DNA of 64,000 bases from an uncultured Tenacibaculum sp. (GTDB lineage: Bacteria; Bacteroidota; Bacteroidia; Flavobacteriales; Flavobacteriaceae). The stretch is from positions 620,001 through 684,000 of the forward strand of contig CANMIL010000001.1 of assembly GCA_947497895.1 (NCBI GenBank), in the 5' to 3' direction. The notes under the pieces were generated by a model. That model was not told the DNA's origin, did not search any database, and saw only the letters and a program-made list of their open reading frames with translations. This document shows, piece by piece, positions 25,749 through 35,690 of the stretch (position 1 is the first letter of the stretch; each line of letters begins with the position of its first letter). Position numbers and translations under genes: made by a program.

Positions 25749-27377
25749 ATGGACCTTACCTTTAATAAAAACGAAGATCACAACAGACTTTTAGCATCAG
25801 ATTTACGCAGACGTTTAGCCAAAGTAAAACTTGGTGGAGGTCAAAAGAGAATTGACAAACTCCATGAAAAAGGAAAAATGACTGCTAGAGAACGCATCGA
25901 GTATTTATTAGATGACGATAGTAAATCAATTGAAATAGGTGCTTTTGCAGGAGAAGGCATGTACAAAGAACATGGTGGTTGTCCTTCAGGAGGAGTGGTC
26001 GTTAAAATCGGGTATGTTCAAGGAAAGCAATGTATTGTTGTAGCTAATGATGCTACGGTAAAGGCTGGAGCTTGGTTTCCAATTACAGGAAAAAAGAATT
26101 TAAGAGCTCAAGAAATAGCCATTGAAAATAAACTACCTATTATCTATTTAGTGGATTCTGCAGGAGTTTATTTACCAATGCAAGATGAAATTTTTCCGGA
26201 TAAAGAACATTTTGGTAGAATTTTTAGAAATAATGCCGTAATGAGCAGTATGGGGATTACACAGATTGCCGCGGTTATGGGAAGCTGTGTTGCAGGTGGA
26301 GCTTATTTACCTATCATGAGTGATGAAGCTTTAATCGTAGATAAAACGGGTAGTATTTTCTTAGCTGGAAGTTATTTGGTAAAAGCCGCGATTGGAGAGA
26401 CTATTGATAATGAAACATTAGGTGGAGCGACTACTCATTGTGAAATTTCAGGTGTTACCGATTATAAAGCGAAAGATGATAAAGATGCATTAAATACTAT
26501 CAAAAATATCGTTGATAAAATTGGAGATTATGATAAAGCAGGTTTTAGCAGAAAAGAATCATTCCCTCCAAAAGAAAACGAAAGTGATATTTATGGAATT
26601 TTACCAAAAGCACGTCATGATCAATATGATATGCTTGAAATTATCAAGCGTTTAGTCGACAACTCTGATTTTGAACAATATAAAGAAGGTTACGGAAAGA
26701 GTATTATTACTGGATATGCTCGTATCGATGGTTGGGCAGTTGGAATTGTTGCCAATCAACGTAAACTCGTAAAAACTAAAAAAGGAGAAATGCAATTTGG
26801 GGGAGTTATTTACAACGACTCTGCAGATAAAGCTACTCGATTTATTGCAAACTGTAATCAGAAAAAAATACCATTAGTGTTTTTACAAGATGTTACTGGA
26901 TTTATGGTAGGAAGTAAATCTGAACATGGTGGTATTATTAAAGACGGTGCTAAAATGGTAAATGCTGTGAGTAACTCTGTGGTTCCCAAGTTTACTATTG
27001 TTATTGGAAACTCTTACGGGGCTGGTAATTATGCGATGTGTGGTAAGGCCTATGATCCTAGATTAATTGCTGCTTGGCCTAGTGCTGAATTGGCAGTTAT
27101 GAGTGGGGCTTCTGCTGCCAAAGTTTTATTGCAAATTGAAACCGCTTCGTTAAAGAAAAAAGGAGAAGAAATCACTCCTGAAAAAGAGAAAGAATTATTT
27201 GATAAGATTAAATCTCGTTACGACAACCAGATTTCTCCATATTACGCAGCTGCTCGAATTTGGACGGATGCCGTTATCGATCCTTTAGACACTCGAAAAT
27301 GGATTTCTATGGGAATTGAAGCTGCCGATCATGCCCCAATTGAAAAACCTTTTAATTTAGGAGTGATTCAAGTATAA
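25749..27377 (+). CDS. Acyl-CoA carboxylase beta subunit (methylcrotonyl-/propionyl-CoA carboxylase type)
   Basis: A 542-residue carboxyltransferase with N and C crotonase-like halves. GGxxG-type oxyanion segments are visible, including MGSCVAGGAYLP, QDVTGFMVGSKSEHGGIIKDGAKM and GNSYGAGNYAMCGKAYDPR. The SEHGGIIKDGAKMV and ISPYYAAARIW segments resemble methylcrotonyl-CoA carboxylase beta (leucine degradation) more than propionyl-CoA carboxylase. The biotin-carrying alpha subunit is not adjacent. The substrate assignment is tentative. Confidence 0.88.
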   Translation: MDLTFNKNEDHNRLLASDLRRRLAKVKLGGGQKRIDKLHEKGKMTARERIEYLLDDDSKSIEIGAFAGEGMYKEHGGCPSGGVVVKIGYVQGKQCIVVANDATVKAGAWFPITGKKNLRAQEIAIENKLPIIYLVDSAGVYLPMQDEIFPDKEHFGRIFRNNAVMSSMGITQIAAVMGSCVAGGAYLPIMSDEALIVDKTGSIFLAGSYLVKAAIGETIDNETLGGATTHCEISGVTDYKAKDDKDALNTIKNIVDKIGDYDKAGFSRKESFPPKENESDIYGILPKARHDQYDMLEIIKRLVDNSDFEQYKEGYGKSIITGYARIDGWAVGIVANQRKLVKTKKGEMQFGGVIYNDSADKATRFIANCNQKKIPLVFLQDVTGFMVGSKSEHGGIIKDGAKMVNAVSNSVVPKFTIVIGNSYGAGNYAMCGKAYDPRLIAAWPSAELAVMSGASAAKVLLQIETASLKKKGEEITPEKEKELFDKIKSRYDNQISPYYAAARIWTDAVIDPLDTRKWISMGIEAADHAPIEKPFNLGVIQV

Positions 27378-27409
27378 TTTCACAGTTAACCAACCTAAAC
27401 TTATACATC

Positions 27410-29401
27410 ATGAAAAAGAAGCTTATTATTGGCGTTCTTGTTTTAGTCGCAGCCTTTTTAGCTTATCAGGCATACATCTTTACCACTGCAAGTGAAGATA
27501 ATATAAATCCTATTTATCTAATACCTGATGATGCTGTTTTTATTATTGACACGGAAAGACCTATTGATACCTGGGATGAAATCAGCAATAGTAATATTTG
27601 GAAGCACCTACAAAAGAATGATTATTTTAGTGAAGTAACTGAAAGTCTAAACACTTTAGATCAAACTTTTAAAGAACAAAAAAAGCTAATTCAGTTCATT
27701 GGGGAACGCGATATTTTAATTTCAGTTCATGTGTATAAGCCCAAAAGTTATGGTTTATTTTACACTGTAGATATTCAAAAATTATCGAAACTACGATTCT
27801 TGCAAAACTCTATTGCCAAGCTTGCTGGTGAAGGTTTTGAAGTAACTAAAAGAACCTATAAAGACCATGAAATTACTGAGCTTTACAATAAAAAAGAAAG
27901 AGAAACTTTATACCTTTCATTCGTAAAGAATCAATTAATCGCTTCTTATACACACGTCTTAATTGAAAAATCAATTGATCAATATCAAAACCCTGTCATT
28001 GGTAGAGATGTCAATTATATTGAAATCAACAAGGAAACACCCGAAGATGGATTCTTTAAAATGTTTGTACAATACAAATACTTAAATAAGTATTTAGCTT
28101 GTTTTTCGAACAAAATGAATTCCGATCTTTTGAAAACCGTTGAAAAGTCTTGGTTATACTCTGGCTTTAATATTGGACTAAAGGAGAGTACAACAATTCA
28201 AGCTGAAGGTTTTACTAATTTTGACATGACTTCAGAAAGCTATTTAAGAGCATTACAGAAGTCTGGAAAAGGAAAAAGGACGATTGCGAAGGTTGCTCCA
28301 AAAAACACAGCACTTTATCTAAGTTTTGCCTTTGATGATTTCGATACTTTCTATGAGAACTTTGAATCTATAAAAGAAGAAAACGAGGAAACCTTTAAAG
28401 CATACAACAACCAAGTAAAAGAAGTTGAAAACATGCTCGATATCAATTTAAAGGACGATGTATTTAGCTGGATTGGTAGCGAAATTGCCTTGTTACATAT
28501 TAACAATGTCATTTCAAAAAACAAACAAGACTTAGCCGTAGTTTTAACCACTAAAAATATTGATAAAGCTAGAGAAAAACTCAACTTTATTCTTTCAAAG
28601 ATTAAAGAAAAAACTCCTTTAAAGTTTAAACAAATCAATTATAAAGGATATGATATTAACTTTTTAGATTTAAAAGGCTTCTTTAAAATGTTAGCTGGTA
28701 ACCTGTTCGCAAAAATGGAAAAGCCTTATTTTACTATTATTGACAACTATGTTATTTTTAGTAACAGTCCAAATACCTTAAAGGAAATTATTAATACGCA
28801 ACTTATAGGCTTCACCTTAGCTTCAAATCAAAACTATTTAGATTTCAACGATCAATTTGATGAAAAATCAAGTGTTTTCGCTTATATCAATACACCATAT
28901 ATTTATGATGAATTGTTAAGCCTAACAGATAGTAAAACAAGAAATAGCATTCGCAAAAACAAGGATTATATCGTTTCTTTTTCTCAATTAGGACTCCAAT
29001 TGATATCACAGGGAGACTTTTTTGAAAACTATCTAGTAGTTGGATATGAAGACCCTATGAATGTTCAAAAGCAACGAATTGACGATAAAAAATTAAGAGC
29101 TGAGTTGCTTCAGAAAGTAGCGAAGGAAGTAGACACTGTTTTAACAGAAAAAACTGTTTTCAAACTACCGGAAATATACCCAAATGATTTAAGCGCTTCA
29201 GAGTTTATTAAAAAGTATGAAGACGGACAAATACATATAGAAGTCGAACTTAAAAATGGGTTAAAACACGGAGATTTCACGGAATATTATAGAAACGGAA
29301 ATGTTAAGATTTCTGGAAAGTTTAAAAAAGGCACTCAAGTAGGAACTTGGAAAGCTTATGATAAAGAAACTGAAGATCTTTTATTTAAAAAGAGATTCTA
29401 G
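27410..29401 (+). CDS. Membrane-anchored DUF3352-like protein with C-terminal MORN-like repeats
   Basis: A 663-residue protein with an N-terminal hydrophobic anchor (about residues 4-22) and a long extracytoplasmic body. The body has alternating alpha/beta segments and residues such as IPDDAVFIIDTERP near the start, resembling DUF3352-type proteins. The last about 50 residues contain MORN/YwqK-like repeats (KNGLKHGDFTEYYRNGNVK, FKKGTQVGTWKAYD). Function is unknown. It begins 32 bases after the carboxylase gene, so read-through is possible. Confidence 0.6.
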   Translation: MKKKLIIGVLVLVAAFLAYQAYIFTTASEDNINPIYLIPDDAVFIIDTERPIDTWDEISNSNIWKHLQKNDYFSEVTESLNTLDQTFKEQKKLIQFIGERDILISVHVYKPKSYGLFYTVDIQKLSKLRFLQNSIAKLAGEGFEVTKRTYKDHEITELYNKKERETLYLSFVKNQLIASYTHVLIEKSIDQYQNPVIGRDVNYIEINKETPEDGFFKMFVQYKYLNKYLACFSNKMNSDLLKTVEKSWLYSGFNIGLKESTTIQAEGFTNFDMTSESYLRALQKSGKGKRTIAKVAPKNTALYLSFAFDDFDTFYENFESIKEENEETFKAYNNQVKEVENMLDINLKDDVFSWIGSEIALLHINNVISKNKQDLAVVLTTKNIDKAREKLNFILSKIKEKTPLKFKQINYKGYDINFLDLKGFFKMLAGNLFAKMEKPYFTIIDNYVIFSNSPNTLKEIINTQLIGFTLASNQNYLDFNDQFDEKSSVFAYINTPYIYDELLSLTDSKTRNSIRKNKDYIVSFSQLGLQLISQGDFFENYLVVGYEDPMNVQKQRIDDKKLRAELLQKVAKEVDTVLTEKTVFKLPEIYPNDLSASEFIKKYEDGQIHIEVELKNGLKHGDFTEYYRNGNVKISGKFKKGTQVGTWKAYDKETEDLLFKKRF

Positions 29402-29424
29402 TGATATAATGTTAAGAAACGAGT

Positions 29425-29464
29425 ACTGAGTATTGAAGAATAAGAAAACAGTCCTCAATACAGT
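29425..29464 (+). terminator. Possible terminator after the DUF3352-like gene
   Basis: A bulged 10-bp stem (ACTG..TATTGA with TCAATACAGT) and long loop, followed by five T's. Confidence 0.4.
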
Positions 29465-29570
29465 TTTTATCTGGCTCATCACTCAAACTGACAATAAATA
29501 AAAAGCTAGAAGTTTTTTGATACAATAAACTAAAATTAACACAAAAACATAGGCTTGCAAGCAAAAATAT

Positions 29571-29602
29571 TTTGCTAATTTTTATCGCAATAATTACATT
29601 TG
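29571..29602 (+). promoter_or_regulatory. Promoter of the YebC-family gene
   Basis: TTTG (29571-29574), exactly 20 bases, then TACATTTG (29595-29602): a textbook Bacteroidetes promoter, 25 bases before the ATG. Confidence 0.75.
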
Positions 29603-29626
29603 CAAGCACTAAACAAATTTTTATAA

Positions 29627-30343
29627 ATGGGAAGAGCATTTGAATTTAGGAAAGCAAGAAAAATGAAACGTTGGTCTGCCATGGCAAAGACCTTTACACG
29701 TATTGGTAAAGATATTGTAATGGCCGTTAAAGAAGGAGGTCCAAACCCTGAATCAAATTCTCGTTTACGTGTTGTAATTCAAAATGCGAAGGCAGCAAAC
29801 ATGCCTAAGGATAATATTGCTCGTGCAATTAAGAAAGCATCGGATAAAAACACTGAAAACTATAAAGAGGTTCTTTTTGAAGGTTACGCTCCTCATGGAG
29901 TTGCCGTTTTAGTTGAAACTGCAACTAACAACAACAATAGAACAGTTGCAAACGTTCGTGCTGCTTTCAATAAATGTAACGGAAACCTTGGTACTTCTGG
30001 ATCAGTTGCATTTATGTTTGACCATACAGTAAACTTTAGAATTGAAGAATCGTCATTAAAAATGGATTTAGAAGAGTTCGAACTTGAAATGATTGAATTT
30101 GACGTAGAGGAAGTTTTTAAAGACGAAGATGGAATCTTAATCTATGCTCCTTTTGAACAATTTGGAGCTATCCAAAAATATTTAGAAGAAAACAGTTTAG
30201 AAATTCTTTCTTCTGAATTTGAAAGAATTCCTACAACTACAACTAAACTCTCAGCTGAACAACAAGAAGAAGTTGAAAAGCTTTTAGAGAAACTAGAAGA
30301 AGACGATGATGTAAACCAAGTTTATCATTCAATGGAAATGTAG
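29627..30343 (+). CDS. yebC: YebC/PmpR family protein
   Basis: A 238-residue member of the YebC/TACO1 family. The family start is seen as MGRAFEFRKARKMKRWSAMAKTFTRIGKDI, followed by the conserved GGPNPESNSRLR...AKAANMPKDNI...YEGYAP-like segments (here FEGYAPHGVAVLVETATNNNNRT). Members have been described as transcriptional regulators and, more recently, as factors aiding translation of difficult peptide sequences. The flavobacterial form has slightly different N-terminal wording from E. coli YebC. It has its own promoter and terminator. Confidence 0.93.
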   Translation: MGRAFEFRKARKMKRWSAMAKTFTRIGKDIVMAVKEGGPNPESNSRLRVVIQNAKAANMPKDNIARAIKKASDKNTENYKEVLFEGYAPHGVAVLVETATNNNNRTVANVRAAFNKCNGNLGTSGSVAFMFDHTVNFRIEESSLKMDLEEFELEMIEFDVEEVFKDEDGILIYAPFEQFGAIQKYLEENSLEILSSEFERIPTTTTKLSAEQQEEVEKLLEKLEEDDDVNQVYHSMEM

Positions 30344-30722
30344 TAAGCATATTAAAAAATATAAAAAACCTCCCAAATTGGGAGGTTTTATTTTTTACAA
30401 CCATAAATACACTCGTATGTAATTATTCAGATTTCCTAGAAGACTTCAAACTCTTTTATTTGATTATTAAAAAAAAATTAAGATATTTGAGATACTTGCC
30501 TTAGATAGTTATGATTTTATGCAGAAAGTGGACTTCTCTATGTTCTTCATTCATATAAAATCATTAACACAATAATTAATATTTGATTTCTCTTAATTAA
30601 ATCTCGTTCTAATACACCCAACTATATTTAGGTATTGCAAAATATGGTTTCTCCTACTTTAACAAGATATAATACTCCCTTCTAATATAAAGATTAAGAT
30701 ATCATATAAAACTTTTAATAAA
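30344..30722. other. Intergenic stretch with terminator only
   Basis: About 380 AT-rich bases. Apart from the yebC terminator I see no ORF, RNA gene or repeat. Confidence 0.5.
30366..30388 (+). terminator. Terminator after yebC
   Basis: A 9-bp stem (30366-30374 with 30380-30388) with CCTCCC/GGGAGG core followed by a T-rich run. Confidence 0.85.
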
Positions 30723-30992
30723 ATGAAAGCCAAACTAAGAATTAACGCCTATTACTCATCTGGAAAAAAATTCATTGAATTACCAGAAACAAGTCAATTT
30801 CTTCAACAGAAACAAATGATTCCTTCAAAAGGGGATGAAATACAGCTTTTGGGAGAGGATGGAACCATTATCTTTGGATTTCAATCTGGCCCCAATGTAA
30901 AACACATTTTAACGGTAAAGAAAAGATGGTATAATTATAATAACTGTGACATCGCTCTCATACTCCATTATCCACCTATGTCTGAATTTTAG
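30723..30992 (+). CDS. Small hypothetical protein
   Basis: An 89-residue protein with no family I recognise. It lacks a signal peptide or membrane helix. The middle (KGDEIQLLGEDGTIIFGFQSGP, about residues 37-57) looks like small beta-barrel strands, and the C-terminal third is basic/aromatic (KKRWYNYNNCD). It is isolated, on the opposite strand from the COG0523 gene that follows. Coding status is likely but not certain. Confidence 0.45.
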   Translation: MKAKLRINAYYSSGKKFIELPETSQFLQQKQMIPSKGDEIQLLGEDGTIIFGFQSGPNVKHILTVKKRWYNYNNCDIALILHYPPMSEF

Positions 30993-31026
30993 CTCTTCAA
31001 AACATTTCCTGTTACACTTTACCAAA

Positions 31027-32244
31027 TCATCCTATCTTCACCATATTCTTTGGCCAAGGGTCTTGAAATTCATGTCCATACTCCCAATGATCAATTTCTT
31101 CTTCTGTAAGAAAACACATTTTCAAAGCTTCTGTAAATTGGTCTACATGATCTTTATCACCAATTACGGTTAAATGACAATGACGATCACCAAAACGTCC
31201 TGTTTCATTTGCTAGGAGCTCTTCTAATTGTTCCAATTCCTCGTTACTAAGATTGTTATTCTCTTCTTCTAAAACACCCGAACGCCAGTACCCCATTAAT
31301 TCAAGGCTTATATTACCCGCTGCTTGATTCCATAATAAAGATATTTTGCTTCGAGTACATAGCCAAAAGAACCCTTTACTTCTATAAATTCGTTGATCTA
31401 AATACTGGTGACATACCTCCCACAATCGTTGTGGATGAAAAGGACGATCATCACGAATAACCTTAGTGACCATATTATATGGACGATCTCCGTCCGATTC
31501 TTTTTCTAATGCTGGTTTTACCTCCTCCATCAATTGTGCTACTTTGAAAAAGTCATAACTTGGAAGATTTAAAATGCTATCAAAATCTAACCTTCCAAAT
31601 TGCACTGAAAGCACATCGACATAAGGATTAAGCGGGTGAATCGACTGTGCTATTGTTGACAGTTTCCCCTCTGGTATTCTATCAGCTTTTGTCAAGATTA
31701 AATGACTACAGAACATTATTTGTTCTACTAACAAATTAACCATATCTCTTTTTTGAGATTGTAAATTGCTTTGTAAGCGAGGAATTAACTCTTCTCCATA
31801 GTTATAATCCTGAGCAAACATGGAACTATCCGCCAATACCAATACTCCTGTTAAATTGAACTTCGATTGCTTTTGAAAGAACTCTATTAAAGGCATTGGG
31901 TGGCAACTTCCTGATGTTTCAATAATGATCAAATCTGGTTTATGATTTGACAACATTTTGTTCAATACCTTATCTAATTTTTGAATTCCCTGTTTACTAC
32001 TTAACACACAAGAATGAATAGACTCAAAGTTATGATCAGTTTTTCTTACAATTTCTGTATCTGCAATAAGCTCTCCATCAACATCAAGTTCACTCATATC
32101 ATTCACAACAACAGAAACAGATAGTTCTTTCTTTTTGGATTGAACCAGTAAGTTTCTGAGCATTGTGGTTTTTCCTGAACCTAAAAACCCGTTTAATATT
32201 ACAACAGGAACTCTCCCCTGCTGATTAGATGTTTCATTTTTCAA
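31027..32244 (-). CDS. COG0523 (CobW-like) GTPase, metallochaperone family
   Basis: A 405-residue P-loop GTPase. Walker A is GFLGSGKTTML (about residues 19-29), the switch region holds VVNDMSELDVDGEL, and the ETSGS motif is near residue 109. The G4-type site is LTKAD. A CobW C-terminal domain follows (DDRPFHPQRLW, GFFWLCTR, FGDRHCHLTVIG). The usual metal-binding CxCC motif is replaced by SCVLSS near residue 79, leaving a single Cys. Relatives deliver Zn, Co or Ni to target enzymes. With the motif degraded, the metal cannot be predicted, but this subgroup is common in Bacteroidetes and is sometimes linked to zinc shortage. Confidence 0.87.
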   Translation of the reverse strand: MKNETSNQQGRVPVVILNGFLGSGKTTMLRNLLVQSKKKELSVSVVVNDMSELDVDGELIADTEIVRKTDHNFESIHSCVLSSKQGIQKLDKVLNKMLSNHKPDLIIIETSGSCHPMPLIEFFQKQSKFNLTGVLVLADSSMFAQDYNYGEELIPRLQSNLQSQKRDMVNLLVEQIMFCSHLILTKADRIPEGKLSTIAQSIHPLNPYVDVLSVQFGRLDFDSILNLPSYDFFKVAQLMEEVKPALEKESDGDRPYNMVTKVIRDDRPFHPQRLWEVCHQYLDQRIYRSKGFFWLCTRSKISLLWNQAAGNISLELMGYWRSGVLEEENNNLSNEELEQLEELLANETGRFGDRHCHLTVIGDKDHVDQFTEALKMCFLTEEEIDHWEYGHEFQDPWPKNMVKIG

Positions 32245-32592
32245 TTTTGAACTGTTTTCGGTATAAGTAGTTGCCTATGCTTACTTAGACTTGTTAGCGT
32301 TGCAATATTATTAAAAAACGACTTAAAAACTTAAAATTGAAACCTATTTATATTGACCGCTATTCAATTATTATAAATAAATTATAATACATCATGACCG
32401 TTATTATCGGTTCGAATGTCAGACTAAAACGGTAAATTACGAGATATTAAGAAACATCTCAATACAATTTTTCCTCCTTAAGGTCTTGAAACCTCTTGAT
32501 ATAACATTAAAGAAGCTAATCTTCATCTCATACATCAAAAAAGTAATCAAACACATATAAAAAAAGCCTTACTTTATCAGTAAGGCTTCTAT
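32245..32592. other. Intergenic stretch without gene
   Basis: About 350 AT-rich bases between two minus-strand genes. It holds the terminator at 32564-32588, presumably the promoter of the COG0523 gene, and nothing else I can support. Confidence 0.5.
32564..32588 (-). terminator. Terminator after the GlmU-like gene
   Basis: A perfect 10-bp stem (32564-32573 with 32579-32588), 5-base loop and seven T's on the minus strand. Confidence 0.85.
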
Positions 32593-33768
32593 TTAGTAGT
32601 TTCTATATTTCTTTGTTTCTTGAAAAATATGATCCAGTATCCTTTTTTCTTTATCATCAAACTTCAGCCCTCTTCTCTTCATTACGACTTCAGCTACCTC
32701 AAAAACTTTATTTGTTTTATACTCGGTAAACCCTGAAGCTCCTCCCCAACTAAATGATGGCACAAAGTTTCTCGGAAATCCACTTCCAAAAATATTCGCA
32801 GATACTCCAATAACAGTTCCTGTGTTAAACATGGTATTGATTCCACATTTAGAATGATCTCCCATCATTAATCCGCAGAATTGTAGTCCTGTTTTAGCAA
32901 ATCTACCTGTTTCATAATTCCATAAACGAACTTCCGCGTAATTATTTTTTAAATTAGAATTATTACTATCTGCACCTATGTTACACCATTCTCCTAAAAC
33001 AGAGTTCCCTAAATATCCATCATGCCCCTTATTTGAATGTTCAAATAAAACTGAATTATTTATTTCTCCTCCTACTTTACAATAAGGCCCTAAAGTAGTG
33101 GCTCCATAAATTTTTGCTCCCATTTTTAATACCGCGCTTTCTCCCATAGCAAAAGCACCTCTAATCATGCATCCTTCCATTACTAAAGCGTTCTTCCCAA
33201 TATAAATTGGTCCTTTGGAAGCATTCAATGTTGCAAATGTTATTTCCGCTCCTTCTTCAATAAAAATATCATCTCTATTAATACAGTTTACAGTTTCAGG
33301 TATTGGTTGCGACTTTCTTCCTTCAGTGATCAAATCAAAATCAGCTCGAATTGCTTCAGCATTCAAACTAAAAATATCCCATGTATTCTTAATTTGGATA
33401 AGCTCATCCTCAAACTCAACTTGATCATACTCACTAAATTCCACTTCTTCCTGAGAATCGGTTGTATAAAAAGCAATTACATCTTCACCTTTAAATATAG
33501 CCTGATTCGGTTCAAGATTTTTAACCATTTCAACCAATGGCTTGGTTGGCAAAAATGAAGAATTTAATAAAACATTAATCTCCATTTCTACCATCGGATA
33601 TTTTTCTTCTAAGTATTCTTCAGTAATTGTTGTGGTTGTAATTCCCAAAAACTTCTCCCACTTTTCTCTTATGGTTAAAATTCCCACTCTAATATCGGCA
33701 ACTGGCCTTGTGTAGGTAAATGGTAACAAGGCGTTTCTTACATCACCATCAAATAAAATGTAATTCAT
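32593..33768 (-). CDS. GlmU-like putative sugar nucleotidyltransferase / acetyltransferase
   Basis: A 391-residue protein when started at the ATG at 33766-33768 (MNYILFDGDVRNALLP). The longer frame adds an unlikely Cys-rich tail. The N-terminal region (about 1-190) is the degenerate GlmU_N domain of Bacteroidetes. The C-terminal part (about 195-375) is a left-handed beta helix of hexapeptide repeats (ANATLNASKGPIYIGKNALVMEGCMIRG type, ending NTGTVIGVSANIFG). It probably acts on UDP-GlcNAc-type substrates in envelope synthesis. The usual G-x-G-T-R nucleotide motif is not obvious, so activity is uncertain. Confidence 0.8.
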   Translation of the reverse strand: MNYILFDGDVRNALLPFTYTRPVADIRVGILTIREKWEKFLGITTTTITEEYLEEKYPMVEMEINVLLNSSFLPTKPLVEMVKNLEPNQAIFKGEDVIAFYTTDSQEEVEFSEYDQVEFEDELIQIKNTWDIFSLNAEAIRADFDLITEGRKSQPIPETVNCINRDDIFIEEGAEITFATLNASKGPIYIGKNALVMEGCMIRGAFAMGESAVLKMGAKIYGATTLGPYCKVGGEINNSVLFEHSNKGHDGYLGNSVLGEWCNIGADSNNSNLKNNYAEVRLWNYETGRFAKTGLQFCGLMMGDHSKCGINTMFNTGTVIGVSANIFGSGFPRNFVPSFSWGGASGFTEYKTNKVFEVAEVVMKRRGLKFDDKEKRILDHIFQETKKYRNY

Positions 33769-34002
33769 TTTTTTATTTTTACAGCAAGACAAACTTACCA
33801 ATTTCAATTCATTTTACAAGTCAAAATTTTAACCTTACTTTTGTTACTGAAAAATTAAATTATCTTGATGAAATAAGCATTGATAAATTTTAAGCTTTTG
33901 CGATAAAAATCGTTTCTTAAAGTTTTTAATGTGAGAGCGTAAGTTTACTCATGTTCTCAGTTCTGAAATTACATTAACTGATAATTACTAAAATTTAAAC
34001 GT

Positions 34003-34392
34003 GTGAAAAAAATACTAGCCTTGATTTTGATTATAATAGCATTAATAGCTGGTTTGTATTATGCTTTTATCTATTATATTCCTTACAGTGAAGGTGTTCG
34101 CTCTGGAGAATTAATTAAAATTAGCTATAAAGGGATTGCTGTAAAAACTTGGGAAGGACAAATTAGCCAAGGTATTTCGGGAGCTCAAATTTTTTCTTTT
34201 TCTGTTGAGGATGGAGAAAAAAAAGTAATTGATGACCTTCAAAAATACCAAGGAAGGTATGTGAAAGTTCATTATAAAGAACGTTTTGGAACTTTCTTTT
34301 GGTTAGGAGACACGAAATATTTCGTTACTAAAGTTGAAGAAGAACAATCACCGCATTTTAGAGGTGGTACGACAGAAAAGAATGAAGAATAA
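34003..34392 (+). CDS. Small membrane-anchored conserved protein
   Basis: A 129-residue protein from a GTG start. It has one N-terminal membrane helix (about residues 3-27) and a small extracytoplasmic beta domain with SYKGIAVKTWEGQI and GRYVKVHYKERFGTFFWLGDTKYFV. I cannot assign a function. Its end overlaps the start of the thioesterase gene by 11 bases, indicating coupling. Confidence 0.65.
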   Translation: MKKILALILIIIALIAGLYYAFIYYIPYSEGVRSGELIKISYKGIAVKTWEGQISQGISGAQIFSFSVEDGEKKVIDDLQKYQGRYVKVHYKERFGTFFWLGDTKYFVTKVEEEQSPHFRGGTTEKNEE

Positions 34393-34927
34393 TTTTGTAA
34401 ATGTAGAGGATACACGAATTTCTATTACGGAATTAATGTTGCCCTCTCACGCGAATTTTAGTGGTAAAATTCATGGAGGTTACGTATTAAACCTCATGGA
34501 TCAAATTGCTTTTGCTTGCGCTTCGAAGCATTCAAGCACTTATTGCGTAACGGCTTCGGTTGATACGGTAGATTTCTTAAATCCGATTGAAGTTGGAGAG
34601 CTTGTTACCATGAGAGCTTCTATTAATTATGTAGGAAAAACCTCAATGGTTGTAGGTATTAGAGTAGAATCACAAAACATCCAAACAGGAAAGATAAATC
34701 ACTGTAACTCTTCCTATTTCACAATGGTTGCTAAAGATGAAAACGGAAAAGGAAAACCTGTTCCGGGAATCATTATTAATGATGAAATAGAAATGCGTAG
34801 ATTCTTAAAAGCTGTTAAACGTCTTGAAATGAAAAAGAAACGTCAGCAAGAATTTGACAGTAAAGATTTTATTGCTCACAACTATATTAAAGATTTAGAA
34901 GCTTACAACGTAAAAATCGAGTTATAA
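34382..34927 (+). CDS. Acyl-CoA thioesterase (hotdog fold)
   Basis: A 181-residue protein when started at the ATG at 34382. The upstream frame extension is rejected because it lies within the previous gene. The hotdog-fold signature HGGYVLNLMDQIAFACASKHS (about residues 32-52) and TASVDTVDFLNPIEVGE match the YciA/BFIT thioesterase group. It hydrolyses acyl-CoA thioesters; chain specificity is unknown. It lies in a tight plus-strand run with the preceding membrane protein and the following cyclase (3-base gap). Confidence 0.88.
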   Translation: MKNNFVNVEDTRISITELMLPSHANFSGKIHGGYVLNLMDQIAFACASKHSSTYCVTASVDTVDFLNPIEVGELVTMRASINYVGKTSMVVGIRVESQNIQTGKINHCNSSYFTMVAKDENGKGKPVPGIIINDEIEMRRFLKAVKRLEMKKKRQQEFDSKDFIAHNYIKDLEAYNVKIEL

Positions 34928-34930
34928 TCG

Positions 34931-35620
34931 ATGCCAGAAATTATAGATTTAAGCCAAGAAATTTATGAAGGAATGCCTGTGTATAAAGGATTACCGCAGG
35001 TTAAAATGTCCGTTCATAATACCCATGAGGAATGGGATGGAATTGAAAATCCAACTACTATTACACCTAGTGTTTACAAACTCGAATTAGGTGAACATAC
35101 AGGAACACATGTTGATGCTATCAATCATATGGCGGCCAAGCATAAAGGTCAGTCAATTGATACCATGCCGCTTTCAATGTTTTACACGGAAGGTATTTGT
35201 TTGGATTTTTCTCATAAAGGTTTAAAAGAACTTATTTCTTCTGAAGAAATAGAAGAAGAATTACAAAAAGAAAAACTCGAAATTAAAGAATGTGATACCG
35301 TTTTACTCTACACAGATCATTATCGCAAGTACTTTAATACGGACAACTGGAAAAATGGTCCTGGTATTACCGTTGAATGTGCTGAATATTTAGGAAGCAA
35401 AAAAATAGCTGCTTTTGGAGTAGAAACCATGTCGCCAGGTGTTCCTGGAATTTCCAATAAAAAGGTTCATCACATTTGTGGAGAATTAGGTTTCACTCAT
35501 TATGAAAATATGATTAATCTTTACAAACTGATTGGCAGAGGTAGGTTTCGTTTTATTGCCTTACCTTTAAAAATTAAAGGAGGTACTGGATCACCTGTTC
35601 GTGCGATTGCTGTTTTTTAA
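34931..35620 (+). CDS. Cyclase / kynurenine formamidase-like metal hydrolase
   Basis: A 229-residue protein of the cyclase family (KynB-like). The metal-binding motif HTGTHVDAINH (about residues 55-65, H-x-G-T-H-x-D) is intact, with further typical segments TDHYRKYF and VETMSPGVP. Relatives hydrolyse N-formylkynurenine or isatin, or act on other amides. No other kynurenine pathway gene is nearby, so the substrate is open. Confidence 0.87.
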   Translation: MPEIIDLSQEIYEGMPVYKGLPQVKMSVHNTHEEWDGIENPTTITPSVYKLELGEHTGTHVDAINHMAAKHKGQSIDTMPLSMFYTEGICLDFSHKGLKELISSEEIEEELQKEKLEIKECDTVLLYTDHYRKYFNTDNWKNGPGITVECAEYLGSKKIAAFGVETMSPGVPGISNKKVHHICGELGFTHYENMINLYKLIGRGRFRFIALPLKIKGGTGSPVRAIAVF

Positions 35621-35690
35621 GTAAAGAAAGCAAATTTGGTAAGCAACTTCCAAAAACATATTTTTGTTAATATTTAACAATTAGTTCTTT

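Noticed and set aside
32405..32430. GGTTCGAATGTC resembling a tRNA T-arm
   Set aside because: No acceptor, D or anticodon arms can be built around it.
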